From Rubellimicrobium arenae (GTDB lineage: Bacteria > Pseudomonadota > Alphaproteobacteria > Rhodobacterales > Rhodobacteraceae), in the NCBI RefSeq assembly GCF_017916275.1, contig NZ_JAFMST010000003.1, forward strand, positions 1 through 64,000: 64,000 bases of DNA, in the 5' to 3' direction. Made by a program: the position numbers and the translations under genes. Under the pieces are notes generated by a model. It was given only the letters and a program-made list of their open reading frames with translations, had not been told where the DNA came from and did no database searches. Shown here one piece after another: positions 43,328 to 53,038 of this stretch. Each line of letters opens with the position of its first letter. Position 1 is the stretch's first letter.

Positions 43328-44293
43328 TTGATCTCCGAAATGTGGCGCGGATTCTCGAACCCGACAGACATGCCATAACAGTGCTATTTCTGTGCCGCAA
43401 GATCGCCATATTAATGGCGCGTTTAGGTGAACAATAGATTGCAAGAGAGTGAATTGTTGCAGCCGGAGCGGATTTACGGGGGAATGAAGGCCTTATTGGG
43501 TCGTCAGCTACGTTGAACGAAATCGGGCTGGCATTCGCCAGGTTCTCAATTCGGCCTTAGTTGTGACTTAATTGGCGCTGGCTGTCCCGCTGGTTGTTGC
43601 GGGTCTGCTTTAGGTTGAAAATAAACGCGAAGGGTGATTCGCACTCGGGTGACGTTTCACCAACCGGATCGGTCTGGGTGGCCTGCCACGGCGAGCCTGC
43701 GGAGCAGTCCTGCAGAAGGACTGAGGTCATCCGATGTTTCGGGTTCGGCCCAGGGCGCCCCCTCCGGACCCGTGACGCCAGCGAGCCAAGCCATCGGGGA
43801 TCGATCCGTCCTGCCATCGGGAGGCCGGCTTCGGCTCTGGCCAACGCCTGGTGGTCGCGCCGCATGAGGTCGGCGGCACCTTGCGCATATGCCAAGCGTC
43901 CCAGCTGGCCTGGGCCTCCCGCGTCGCGGCGACCCGGCCAGCATTCCTTTGCTTGGCTGGTCCCGAACGCGACGTCATCGGAGGGCAAGGACGAAGGGGT
44001 GTGACGCGGGCAGGGCCACCGCGGTGCCGGAAGCCCCGGCCTAGCCCATTTTTCGTGTTTGTGGCCGGATGTTGCTGGCCCAATTCGACCGTGACTGCAG
44101 GGTCAGTGAAGCTCTATCAGCCCGATCCCCGCAGGCTGGCCCTCGTGCGTCGCTCCTTGAGCGCCCGCCCAGCCGGCGAGGACTGGGGGCGATTCACCGA
44201 TGTCAGGCCGGGGCATGGGACCGGAGATCAGGACAGGGCCGGGGTTCCGAATTCGCGCTGACGACGGCATCCGGTTCAGGGTTCGGCCGTGCG
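43328..44293. other. About 970 bp without recognised gene
   Basis: The first 250 bp upstream of the choice-of-anchor gene are AT-rich for this genome (43350-43640) and probably hold its promoter. A 143-codon minus-strand frame at 43557-43988 has no family resemblance and no clear ribosome site. Nothing else is seen. Confidence 0.5.
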
Positions 44294-45199
44294 TCACCAC
44301 CCTTCCTTGCGCCGCTTTACCTTCACGAAATCCACGAAAGCCCGCAGGGCCGAGGGGGGTTGTCGGCGGCTCGGGTAGTAGAGGAACGGTCCCGGAAAGG
44401 TCTCGCACCAGTCGTCGAGCACGCTGACAAGCCGCCCCGACGCGAGATGTTCGTCGACGTACCCGTCGAACGCTGCCACGAACCCGACCCCGTCCAGGGC
44501 CGCCTGCGTCAGAAGGGCGACGTTGGTGGAGACCAGCCGCGCTGGCGGTGAGATGCGTACCACCTTGCCCTCCCGCTCAAACTCCCACGCGGGTTCGGCG
44601 CCGCTCGCAAAGCGGATCTGGAGGCAGGGAAGGTTCAGGAGGTCCGCCGGATCCTGCGGCTCGCCAACGCGGTCGACCAGCGCCGGCGCGGCGGCCACGA
44701 CATATCGCTGCGGCGGTCCGAGCGGCACCGCGACCATGTCCTGCGCCAGGTGCTCGCCCCACCGCACGCCGGCGTCGAAGCCTTTGGCGACGATGTCGAT
44801 GAGCGAGGTCTCCGCCGCCACCTCGAGGCGCACGGCCGGGTGCAGCGCCAGGAAGTCCGCCACCATCGGCGCGAGCACGAGCTCGATGGCGGGCGTGGGT
44901 GCGTTGATCCGCAGGGCGCCTGCGGGCTCGGCCTGGGCGGAACGGGTGTCGTCCAGGGCGGCCGCGATCTCGCCCAGGGCTGGCTGCAGCCGCGCGAGGA
45001 GCGCCGCGCCGGCCTCGGTCAGGGCGACGCTGCGCGTGGTCCGGTGCAGCAGGCGCACGCCAAGCCGTGCCTCCAAGTCCCGCAGGCTGTCGCTGAGGGT
45101 GGACGCGGAAACCCCGCGGGCCGTCGCCGCGCCCCGAAAGCTTCCATGACGAACGATGGCGGCAAAGGCGTCCAGGGCGTCCAGGTGCAATCGTTCCAT
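44294..45199 (-). CDS. LysR-family transcriptional regulator
   Basis: A 301-aa regulator. The N-terminal winged helix is LDAFAAIVRHGSFRGAATAR, GVSASTLSDSLRDLEARLGV, RLLHRTTRSVALTEAG. The effector domain follows (LRINAPTPAIELVLAPMVAD, GFDAGVRWGEHLAQDMVAVP). The start ATG at 45199 was chosen; the ATG 8 codons upstream is less likely by alignment to the family. It is divergent from the aldo/keto reductase gene across a 109-bp gap, the usual arrangement for a LysR and its target. Confidence 0.92.
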   Translation of the reverse strand: MERLHLDALDAFAAIVRHGSFRGAATARGVSASTLSDSLRDLEARLGVRLLHRTTRSVALTEAGAALLARLQPALGEIAAALDDTRSAQAEPAGALRINAPTPAIELVLAPMVADFLALHPAVRLEVAAETSLIDIVAKGFDAGVRWGEHLAQDMVAVPLGPPQRYVVAAAPALVDRVGEPQDPADLLNLPCLQIRFASGAEPAWEFEREGKVVRISPPARLVSTNVALLTQAALDGVGFVAAFDGYVDEHLASGRLVSVLDDWCETFPGPFLYYPSRRQPPSALRAFVDFVKVKRRKEGW

Positions 45200-45308
45200 T
45201 GTTCGCTCTGCCGTACACCCCATTCTTCATTGCCCAGCTTATCCGAGGGCTGTTGTGCGCGTAAATCCATCCCAGCCCCGGCGCGAGGCCGGTCATGGGA
45301 GTTGAACG

Positions 45309-46307
45309 ATGCAGATGCGCACACTTGGAACTACCGGCCCCCAGGTTTCGGCTCTTGGCCTCGGCTGCATGGGCATGTCGGACATGTATGGCCCGGCGGA
45401 TCGCTCGGAGAGTCTGGCCACGATCCATGCGGCTCTCGAGGCGGGGATCACCCTGATCGACACGGGCGACTTCTACGGCATGGGCCACAACGAGATGCTG
45501 ATCGGCGAGGCGCTGCGGGGTCGTCCCCGTGACGAGGTGGTCCTCAGCGTCAAGTTCGGCGCCCAGCGCGGGCCCGATGGCGGCTGGCTCGGCTACGACG
45601 CGCGGCCCTCGGCCGTGAAGACGGCGCTGGCCTACACGCTGCGGCGCCTGGGCGTGGATCACGTGGACATCTATCGCCCCTCCCGTCTCGATCCCAACGT
45701 GCCCATCGAGGACACGATCGGCGCCGTCGCCGAGATGGTGCAGGCCGGGTACGTGCGCCATGTCGGTCTTTCGGAGGTCGGGGCCGCGACGATCCGGCGA
45801 GCGGCGGACGTCCATCCGATCGCGGACCTGCAGATCGAGTATTCGCTGATCTCGCGTGGGATCGAGGACGAGATCCTGGATGTGACGCGGGAGCTGGGGA
45901 TCGGCATCACCGCCTATGGCGTCCTGTCACGGGGCCTGATGAGCGGTCATGCGCCCCGGATCGCGACAAAGGGGGACTTCCGGGCCCACAGCCCGCGGTT
46001 CCAGGGCGAGAACCTCGAGGCGAACCTCGGCCTCGCGGAGCGGCTGGGCGAGGTTGCGCAAGCCTTTGGCCTCAGCCCCGCGCAGGCGGCGATCGCCTGG
46101 GCACTGGGCAAGGGGGAGGACATCGTGCCCCTGGTCGGGGCAAGGACCCGGGCGCGCCTGGGCGAGGCGCTGGGCGCACTCCAGGTCGATCCCGCCGCAG
46201 GGCTGGTCGCGGCGGTCGAGGCGGCCATCCCGAAGGACGCGGCACGCGGCGAACGCTACCCGGCGGCCCAGATGGCCATGCTCGACAGCGAACGGCGACG
46301 CATGTGA
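45309..46307 (+). CDS. Aldo/keto reductase
   Basis: A 332-aa NADPH-dependent oxidoreductase of the YajO/AKR13-like group. Catalytic Asp, Tyr and Lys are in [14 protein letters not shown] and VVLSVKFGA. The fourth tetrad position, usually His in xxxH-R-x-D, reads [10 protein letters not shown], so the His is replaced by Pro-Ser, as in some close relatives. The NADP-binding end is [18 protein letters not shown]. Start at 45309. The substrate is unknown; the divergent LysR gene probably controls it. Confidence 0.92.
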   Translation: MQMRTLGTTGPQVSALGLGCMGMSDMYGPADRSESLATIHAALEAGITLIDTGDFYGMGHNEMLIGEALRGRPRDEVVLSVKFGAQRGPDGGWLGYDARPSAVKTALAYTLRRLGVDHVDIYRPSRLDPNVPIEDTIGAVAEMVQAGYVRHVGLSEVGAATIRRAADVHPIADLQIEYSLISRGIEDEILDVTRELGIGITAYGVLSRGLMSGHAPRIATKGDFRAHSPRFQGENLEANLGLAERLGEVAQAFGLSPAQAAIAWALGKGEDIVPLVGARTRARLGEALGALQVDPAAGLVAAVEAAIPKDAARGERYPAAQMAMLDSERRRM

Positions 46308-46313
46308 CGGCAC

Positions 46314-46338
46314 GGGGGCGTGGCCAGGGCCCGCCCCC
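46314..46338. terminator. Convergent hairpin between aldo/keto reductase and TonB receptor genes
   Basis: GGGGGCG / CGCCCCC arms with an inner GGCC/GGCC pair begin 7 nt after the reductase stop and are followed by TT on the plus strand. The receptor stop is 11 nt further on. It probably serves both genes. Confidence 0.5.
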
Positions 46339-46348
46339 TTGACCGGGC

Positions 46349-48430
46349 CTAGAACCGGGCGGTGGCACCCAGCCAGAGGCTCCGGCCTTCGCGGGTCGTG
46401 CCGAACTCCGTCTCCTCGATGGTTTCATCGAGGACGTTGTAAACGGCGGCGTTCAAGGTCACGGCCTCGCTGACGGCGTAGGTCGCGCCGAGGTCGACGG
46501 TGGTGTAGGCGCCGTACTTCCGTCCGACGATCCGGCCATCCGCATCGGTCACGGGGTCGCCGTTCTCGCCCACCCGCAGACCGGCATTGATCTCCTCGCC
46601 GTGATAGGAGGCCAAGCCCCAGAGATCGAGCCCCTCGACCGGCGTCCTGTAATCGAGCCGCAAGCTGGCCAGATGCTCCGGAGTCCGCGCGAGGGGAAAG
46701 CCCGCATAGTCGCCGTTGAGCTGCTCGCTGTTGGTGTAGGTGTAGGTCGCGCGCAGGCTCAGCCGGTCGGTGGCCTGCCAGTCGGCGGTCATCTCCGCGC
46801 CGCGGATGCGCGCCTCACCGATGTTGTAGTGGTAGAAGAGTGTGTAGCGCGGGTCGTCCGGGTACACGGCAAAGCTGCCGTCGGGGTTGTAGACGCGGGC
46901 GTTGGCGATCTTGTCCCGGATCTCGTTCTGGAACCAGGTCGCGCCAAGGGACAGCCGGCCCGTGCCATAAAGCACCCCCAGCTCGTAGTTGGTGGATGTC
47001 TCGGCGACGAGGTCCGGGTCGCCGACGATGACGCCGCAGGGCTGCGGGGCGGTCGGGTCGAGAACGCAACCCTGCCCGCCGGTCGTGTAAAGGTAGCCGG
47101 GCGCGATCTCGCGGATGTCGGGCGCCTTGAAGCCCGTCGAGACGCCGCCCTTGATCGTCAGGTTGGGCGTGGCGCTCCAGACCCCGTAAAGCCGTGGGGT
47201 CAGGTTGTCGTCGTACTCCTCGTGCCGGTTCAGCCGCACCCCGGCCGTGAGCGAGAAGCTCGGCGCGATCTGCCATTCGTCCTCGACGAAAAGCGCGTCC
47301 TGGCTGATCGAGAACTCCTGGTCGTCCTCGATCCCGGTCCCGGGATTCTGGTCGGTCAGGACGGAGTCGATGCGTTGCGCGCCGACCGTCATCCTATGCA
47401 GGCCGCCAAAGCCGAGGCTGCGCGTGGCCCTGACATCGAGGACGGTATTCTCGATCTCGGGCGAACGCAGGCTTTCGGTGTAGGCCAGGTCCGAGGACAG
47501 GCGGTCGAAGCTGGTGCGCTCGCCTCTCTCGCGCTGAAGATCGGCGTCGAAGGTCCAGCCGCCCAGGGTCCCGTCATAGCCCAGGGCGACGTGGTCGCGG
47601 TCGTTCTCGCGCCGGCTCAGGGCGTCGGGCGACTGGTCCTCGACCGAGGTGCGGCCGGCTTCGGCGTAGAGCGTATGGTCCGGCGCGGCGCGCCACGTGA
47701 GGCGGCCGGTGAGGTCGGCCTCGTCCGCCTCGTTCTCGGCGCCGGTGACCGAGCTGCCGTCGCGGTCCAGCCTGCGCCCCCAGACCTGGAGACCGAGGCG
47801 GTCGGCCAGGAGCGGACCGCCGGCATAGAAGCCCAACTGCTGCTCGTCGCCGAACTCGTCGGCCTCGGGCAGGTCGACCGAGGCCGACACCTCTCCACCC
47901 CAGGTTTCCGGCACCGGCTTGGTGATGATGTTGATGACGCCACCGATGGCATCCGAGCCATAGAGGGATGACATGGGCCCGCGCACGACCTCGATCCGCT
48001 CGATGGCCCCGGCGGGCGGGATGAAGCTTTGCTCGTAGCCCGAGGACCCGTTGGTCCTGCTCTCGCGCGTGCCTTGCCGGCGGCCATCGACCAGGATCAG
48101 CGTGTATTCGCCCGGCAGGCCACGGATGTAGATGTCGTCCTCGTTGGCGACGCCTGTCGTCACGACCCCCTGTACGCCACGAAGCGCATCCGTCAGGTCA
48201 TTGAACTGCTCGTTGGCGATCGCCTCGTTCGGCACCACCGACACGCTGGCCGGCGCTTCGGCCACGTTCTGCTCGAAGCCCGAGGCGGTCACGACGATGG
48301 AGCCAAGGAAGGTCGGAGACTCTCCCGAGAGGTCCACCACAGGAACTTCCTGGGCCAAGGCGAGGCTGGGCGCCAGCAAGGCTGCCAGCGCGGCGGCGTG
48401 GTGGAAGCAGGGCAAGCCGGATCGTGTCAT
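46349..48430 (-). CDS. TonB-dependent outer-membrane receptor
   Basis: A 693-aa protein. The signal peptide ends at LAPSLALAQ. The TonB-box area and plug follow: TFLGSIVVTASGFEQNVAEA, DDIYIRGLPGEYTLILVDGR, IERIEVVRGPMSSLYGSDAI, GGVINIITK. The beta-barrel has many Tyr/Trp/Asp strands and ends with LWLGATARF (terminal aromatic). The architecture is the CirA/FepA/BtuB class for siderophores, heme or cobalamin. The start at 48430 is supported by the signal peptide; 34 upstream in-frame codons are not. An Iron-Rhodo-box-like site lies ~253 bp upstream, which favours an iron-linked ligand. Confidence 0.9.
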   Translation of the reverse strand: MTRSGLPCFHHAAALAALLAPSLALAQEVPVVDLSGESPTFLGSIVVTASGFEQNVAEAPASVSVVPNEAIANEQFNDLTDALRGVQGVVTTGVANEDDIYIRGLPGEYTLILVDGRRQGTRESRTNGSSGYEQSFIPPAGAIERIEVVRGPMSSLYGSDAIGGVINIITKPVPETWGGEVSASVDLPEADEFGDEQQLGFYAGGPLLADRLGLQVWGRRLDRDGSSVTGAENEADEADLTGRLTWRAAPDHTLYAEAGRTSVEDQSPDALSRRENDRDHVALGYDGTLGGWTFDADLQRERGERTSFDRLSSDLAYTESLRSPEIENTVLDVRATRSLGFGGLHRMTVGAQRIDSVLTDQNPGTGIEDDQEFSISQDALFVEDEWQIAPSFSLTAGVRLNRHEEYDDNLTPRLYGVWSATPNLTIKGGVSTGFKAPDIREIAPGYLYTTGGQGCVLDPTAPQPCGVIVGDPDLVAETSTNYELGVLYGTGRLSLGATWFQNEIRDKIANARVYNPDGSFAVYPDDPRYTLFYHYNIGEARIRGAEMTADWQATDRLSLRATYTYTNSEQLNGDYAGFPLARTPEHLASLRLDYRTPVEGLDLWGLASYHGEEINAGLRVGENGDPVTDADGRIVGRKYGAYTTVDLGATYAVSEAVTLNAAVYNVLDETIEETEFGTTREGRSLWLGATARF

Positions 48431-49200
48431 CGTTCGTGCCTTTCGGTGTCGCGCCTGGACGGAGTCGACGCCGTCGTGGGCTGCACAAGAACGGGCCAGC
48501 GGATCCGGAGAAGGATCGGCAAGGCAGCGCATTCGAAAGGCGGTCCAGCGGCGACGGTCCAGGGTTCCGGCCCGCAGGGCGGCCGGACGGTTGAGGATGC
48601 GGCGCGATGACTGGCAGAGCGGCGGGCTGGCGCGCGTTTGGCTCGGAGACGACCCCGAGCGTGGTTAGCGGGCTAAATCGGATGACTAAAACAGTCAACT
48701 ATCTGTGAGGGCGCGCCCGGAGGCCGCAGGCCCGGGTATCGCAGGGCCGGACCGGCAAGGGCGCACTGGGCTTTGGCTGCGGAGGTGGACGGTGAGACCT
48801 GGGACTTTGGCCCCGAAGCCGGACAGCGACGCAGCAGGCGAACAAGAAGGGCAAAAAGCTTTGGCAACCTCTCCTTGGTCCAAACGCGCCGCGCTGGTCG
48901 GCACGGGGCGCGGCCCCGCAATGCCCGCCGAACCTTGCCCCGGATGCCTGCCCTGCGACGGATCGGCCTGCATCCGACGGCACCGCTCCGGGAGGTAAGC
49001 CGAGTTCCGCCGGCTGATCATCTGATCGCCCACAGCGCGAGAAAACGGCGGAAACGAATGTAGACACGTCCGGAGCACCGCCTAGATCTCGGCAGAGGTT
49101 GAAAGTTCCTGAAGCAAAACACGCGATGCGAGTGGATGGGCCGCGGCGCTGAGAGCACGCTGCCCTGACCGTCCAAGTCGTCGCGCAGGGGGTGCCAGAG
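48431..49200. other. 770-bp divergent intergenic region
   Basis: Between the receptor and the M10 protease genes. It carries the palindromic iron box at 48683-48697 and otherwise only short frames with no family resemblance. The gap is long for this genome and probably holds both promoters. Confidence 0.5.
48683..48697. promoter_or_regulatory. Iron-Rhodo-box-like site (TGA-N9-TCA)
   Basis: TGACTAAAACAGTCA fits the known Iron-Rhodo-box TGA-N9-TCA of Rhodobacterales, bound by an iron-responsive Rrf2-type regulator, and is a perfect inverted repeat with 5-bp arms (TGACT/AGTCA). It lies in an AT-richer patch upstream of the TonB-dependent receptor. The 253-bp distance to that start is long but possible. 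Confidence 0.55.
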
Positions 49201-52200
49201 ATGCCGATTCCAATGCAAGCCAGCGACCAGTGGTGGGTGAACGACCAGACCCCGGACAACCCCTTTGGCAAGAGCGAGGACTACGACGCCTTCCTCGACT
49301 ACCTCGGCGCGCTGAACCGCAGCCTCACGCCGGAGATCGCGGCGGAGCCGCTCAGGATCAATGTCCAGGAGCTGAACGACCATCCGGAGTACAAGGCGGC
49401 GGCGGTCGGCGCCTTGCAGATCTGGTCGACCGTGACCCCCCTCCAGTTCGAGATCGTCGACGATGCCGCGTTCGATGAGGAAATGGACTGGATGGAGGTG
49501 GTCAGCCCCGAGCTGGGCGAAGATGACGACGGGAGCGCCTATTCCAGCGACCGTTACGTCAGCATCGGCCAGCGATTCCACGACACCGAGCCCAACAAGA
49601 CGGATATCGGCGGGTATGTCTTCGACTCGTACATCCACGAATTCGGGCATGAGTTCGGCCTGAACCACCCCGGCCTGTACAATTACAGCGGCCCCGGTGG
49701 CGTCCAGATCAACTACCTGAACAACGCGACCTGGATCTACGACCGTCAGCAATACACCGTCATGTCCTATTTCGACGGAATCGATGTCGGCGAAACCAGC
49801 CGCTGGTCGGCCTCGACCCCGCTCATGGCGGACATCGAGGCGGTCATCCGGCGCTTCTTCTCGACCGTCGACGAGGAGGGCGTGCGGACCTACCAGACGA
49901 TCGACCTGAACACGGGCGACGATGTCTACGGGTTCAACAGCACCGTTTACGGCTACGGGCTCAGCGCCTCGGGCATGCAGCACGACATCGGCTTCGTCAT
50001 CCATGACACCGGCGGGACCGACACGGTCGACTTCTCCGGGTCGACGGCCGGCACGATCCTCGATCTGCGCGCCGGGCAGTTCTCGAGCGTCAACGGCCAC
50101 AGCAACAACGTCGCGATCTTCGCCGGGCACAATGCCGACCAGACCGCGTATTACATCGAGCATGGCATCGGCAGCAGCTACAGCGACATCCTGATCGGCA
50201 ACGACGGGAACAACGTCCTGGACGGCCGTGGCGGCGGCGACCGGATGGCGGGCTACGGCGGCGACGATACCTACCTCGTCGACTCCCTCGACGACATCGT
50301 CCGCGAGGAGGCGGAAGGCGGAACGGACACCGTCATCGTGGTCGCCGAAGGGCTGGACATCGGCGAGATCGCGAATGTCGAGCGGATCATCTACGCTGGC
50401 GGATCGCCCGCCCAGCCGTCGGACAGTGGCGCCCAGGCCCCGCTCAGCGTCGCAGCCCCGCCCGCGAGCATCATCATCGGCGAGGACGGGAGCGATCGGC
50501 TCGACGGCGGTGCCGGCGGCAACACGATCTTCGGCCTGGACGGCGACGACCTCATCGTCGGCGGCCGCGACTCCCTGGCCAGCCGCGACATCAACAACAC
50601 GATCGACGTCGAGGATCTCGAGGATCAGACGGAAAGCGATGACGGCCACGATGCGCTCTACGGCGGTCGGGGCAACGACACCCTCCTTGGCGGCGCCGGG
50701 AACGACACCCTGGACGGCGGGCAGGGCGACGATCTCCTGAGGGGCCAGGACGGCGTCGACGTCTTCCGGGGCGGCACCGGCCGCGACACGGTCGACTACA
50801 GCCTCGAAAGCCCGTTCCAGTTGCTCGTCAACCTGCAGACGAACGTCGCCAGCGGCGGCACGGGATCGGGGGACACCTTCTACAGCATCGAGAACCTCAT
50901 CGGGTCCGATGACCGCACCGACCGCTTCATCGGCACCTCGGCCGCAAACCACTTCTGGGGCCAGGGCGGCGGAGACTACTTCAGCGGCCAAGGCGGGAGC
51001 GACATCCTGGACGGCGGCAACGATGGTGACATCCTGTACGGCGAGGGCGGCAACGACACCCTCATCGGCGGCGCGGGACAGGATTACCTGAACGGCGGCA
51101 CCGGAACCGATACGGTCGTGTATGCGGGCAGCTCGGCCGGCGTGACCATCGACATCGGCGAGGGAACCGCGAGGGGCGGCGATGCCGACGGCCCGGCGCA
51201 GATCGTGGGACGCGGCACGGTCATCCGGCACGACATCCTTGTCGGCTTCGAGAACGCGGTCGGGTCGTCCCACGGCGACCATCTGATCGGGACCGCGGGG
51301 GCCAACTGGCTCTCCGGAGGCCGGGGCGACGACACGCTGACCGGCGGGAACGGGGCCGACACCCTGAATGGCGGGGCAGGCTCCGACACGGCGGATTACT
51401 CCGACGCGGCCAGCGGGGTCAGCCTCGACATGGCCCGGGGCCAGCTTGCGGGCGACACCTATGTCTCGATCGAGAACCTCGCCGGCTCAGGTTTCGACGA
51501 CCAGCTGCAAGGCAACGATGCCGCGAACGTCCTGACGGGACAGGGCGGGGCCGATACGCTCGTGGGCAATCGCGGGGATGACACCCTGCTCGGGGATTTC
51601 GCCTATGCGGGTGACGCCCCGCCGCGCCCAGGCATGGGCAGCGGCTACACCACCCTTGGCCCGGATGCGACGAACAACTCGATGTCGACCGCCCTGGACA
51701 TCTCGGACAACTTCTCGCTGGCCGAGGACCCGGACATCTTCGACTCGACGACGATGCTCCATACGACCGTCAACGCCACCGGCACGGGGGAGGGTGGGTT
51801 CTATCGCATCGATCTGGCCGCTGGCACGGTCATCACGATCGACATCGACGGGATCGCCGATCCCGACGTCCATGACAGCTGGGTCAGGCTGCTGGACAGC
51901 GACGGCAACATCGTCACCCAGAACGACGATGGCGGGGGCGACCCCGGCTCGACGACCACCCGGGACTCGAGCACGGTGTTCGTGGTTCAGGAAACCGGGA
52001 CCTACTTCATCGTGGAAGGCAGCTGGTCCGAGACGGCGCCGGGCGATGGCTGGTCCGAATCCGTGCCGGAAGGCTCGACCTACGAGCTGAACGTCTCCGT
52101 CGAGTTGCCGCCTGCGCCCGCCCAGCCGGGCGACGCGGGGGCCGATCACCTGTTCGGAGGGCGCGGCAGCGACCTTCTGGACGGCGGTCTGGCGGCCGAC

Positions 52201-52539
52201 ACGCTCAGCGGCGGACGGGGCGACGACTCGTTCCGCTTCTCCACGGCGCTGGGAGACGGCAACATCGACCGGATCAGCGATTTCAATGTCGCCGATGACC
52301 TGATCCTTCTGGACAGCCGGATCTTCGGGGAAGTGGGCGACGAGGGCACCCTTGCCTTCGGTGCCTTCCACAAGAGCTCGATGGGCATGGCCCAGGACGC
52401 GAACGACCGCATCATCTACGATACGGACGACGGGTTCCTGTCCTACGACTCCGACGGATCCGGCGAGGCGGACGCGATCCGGTTCGCTCGGCTGAATGCC
52501 GGCTTGGCCCTGTCGGCCGACGACTTCTACATCATCTGA
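49201..52539 (+). CDS. M10 (serralysin-like) metallopeptidase with RTX repeats and an internal PPC-like domain
   Basis: A 1,112-aa acidic secreted protein. The catalytic part has the zinc site HEFGHEFGLNHPG (residues 146-158) and a Met-turn VMSYFDG (near 188-194). RTX calcium-binding blocks occur near residues 335-365, 425-530, 590-650 and 700-800 (GGRGNDTLLGGAGNDTLDGG and similar). Residues ~814-970 look like a bacterial pre-peptidase PPC domain (GGFYRIDLAAGTVITIDIDG, DSWVRLLDSDGNIVTQNDDG, TGTYFIVEGS). A last RTX cluster and the type I secretion tail (RISDFNVADDLILLDSRIF ...ADDFYII) follow. There is no Sec signal. The start ATG at 49201 has AGGGGG 8 nt upstream; a GTG at 49192 is an alternative. 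Confidence 0.92.
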   Translation: MPIPMQASDQWWVNDQTPDNPFGKSEDYDAFLDYLGALNRSLTPEIAAEPLRINVQELNDHPEYKAAAVGALQIWSTVTPLQFEIVDDAAFDEEMDWMEVVSPELGEDDDGSAYSSDRYVSIGQRFHDTEPNKTDIGGYVFDSYIHEFGHEFGLNHPGLYNYSGPGGVQINYLNNATWIYDRQQYTVMSYFDGIDVGETSRWSASTPLMADIEAVIRRFFSTVDEEGVRTYQTIDLNTGDDVYGFNSTVYGYGLSASGMQHDIGFVIHDTGGTDTVDFSGSTAGTILDLRAGQFSSVNGHSNNVAIFAGHNADQTAYYIEHGIGSSYSDILIGNDGNNVLDGRGGGDRMAGYGGDDTYLVDSLDDIVREEAEGGTDTVIVVAEGLDIGEIANVERIIYAGGSPAQPSDSGAQAPLSVAAPPASIIIGEDGSDRLDGGAGGNTIFGLDGDDLIVGGRDSLASRDINNTIDVEDLEDQTESDDGHDALYGGRGNDTLLGGAGNDTLDGGQGDDLLRGQDGVDVFRGGTGRDTVDYSLESPFQLLVNLQTNVASGGTGSGDTFYSIENLIGSDDRTDRFIGTSAANHFWGQGGGDYFSGQGGSDILDGGNDGDILYGEGGNDTLIGGAGQDYLNGGTGTDTVVYAGSSAGVTIDIGEGTARGGDADGPAQIVGRGTVIRHDILVGFENAVGSSHGDHLIGTAGANWLSGGRGDDTLTGGNGADTLNGGAGSDTADYSDAASGVSLDMARGQLAGDTYVSIENLAGSGFDDQLQGNDAANVLTGQGGADTLVGNRGDDTLLGDFAYAGDAPPRPGMGSGYTTLGPDATNNSMSTALDISDNFSLAEDPDIFDSTTMLHTTVNATGTGEGGFYRIDLAAGTVITIDIDGIADPDVHDSWVRLLDSDGNIVTQNDDGGGDPGSTTTRDSSTVFVVQETGTYFIVEGSWSETAPGDGWSESVPEGSTYELNVSVELPPAPAQPGDAGADHLFGGRGSDLLDGGLAADTLSGGRGDDSFRFSTALGDGNIDRISDFNVADDLILLDSRIFGEVGDEGTLAFGAFHKSSMGMAQDANDRIIYDTDDGFLSYDSDGSGEADAIRFARLNAGLALSADDFYII

Positions 52540-52636
52540 CGCAATCCGGGGGGTTCGATCAGGCGCCCTCCCGTTTCACCGATGGGATCGCCCGGTCATG
52601 GAAGGGTCGGGCGGTGCAAGGGCAGGGGGAACTCCG

Positions 52637-53038
52637 ATGAGCTGTCTGGCCAGGCTTGGCATCACCGCCTTGGCCGCCGGAGCGGCCGTCATGATCTCGA
52701 TCTCGAGTCAGGTGTCCGCGCAATCCGCCGAGATCCGTGGAACGGTCGCTTTCGAGGATGGGACCGCCATTCCGAAGGGTGAGATCAGGATCTACATCGA
52801 TCAACCCGCCGATCAGGGATCAGCCCAGGATCGCACCGTGGAAACGGAGGTCGGGAGCGACGGCGGATCCAGGGCGATCGCCTTCGCCCTCCCGCCACCG
52901 ACAGGCTCGACCGCTTTGCCGGGCACGCGGATCGTGGCGCGCCTGGAACGTGCCGACGGCTGGCTGCTGGCGCGGGGCAGCGCAGAACTGACGGCCAACG
53001 CCCCCGTGTCCATCACACTCCACCCGGCGATCCACTGA
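52637..53038 (+). CDS. Small exported protein, YbaY-like beta domain
   Basis: A 133-aa protein with a signal peptide (GITALAAGAAVMISISSQVSA QS) and a single beta-rich domain: AEIRGTVAFEDGTAIPKGEI, IAFALPPPTG, RIVARLERADGWLLARGSAE. This pattern (polymeric beta domain with GTV...LP.GA..V..L and IAF.L) resembles the YbaY/HslJ-associated lipoprotein domain, but no lipobox Cys is present. It begins 98 nt after the M10 protease stop on the same strand and may share its transcript. Its function is unknown. Confidence 0.65.
   Translation: MSCLARLGITALAAGAAVMISISSQVSAQSAEIRGTVAFEDGTAIPKGEIRIYIDQPADQGSAQDRTVETEVGSDGGSRAIAFALPPPTGSTALPGTRIVARLERADGWLLARGSAELTANAPVSITLHPAIH

Noticed and set aside
43557-43988. 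A 143-codon minus-strand frame as a gene
   Set aside because: No recognisable motif or ribosome site, and its composition matches random frames in this genome.
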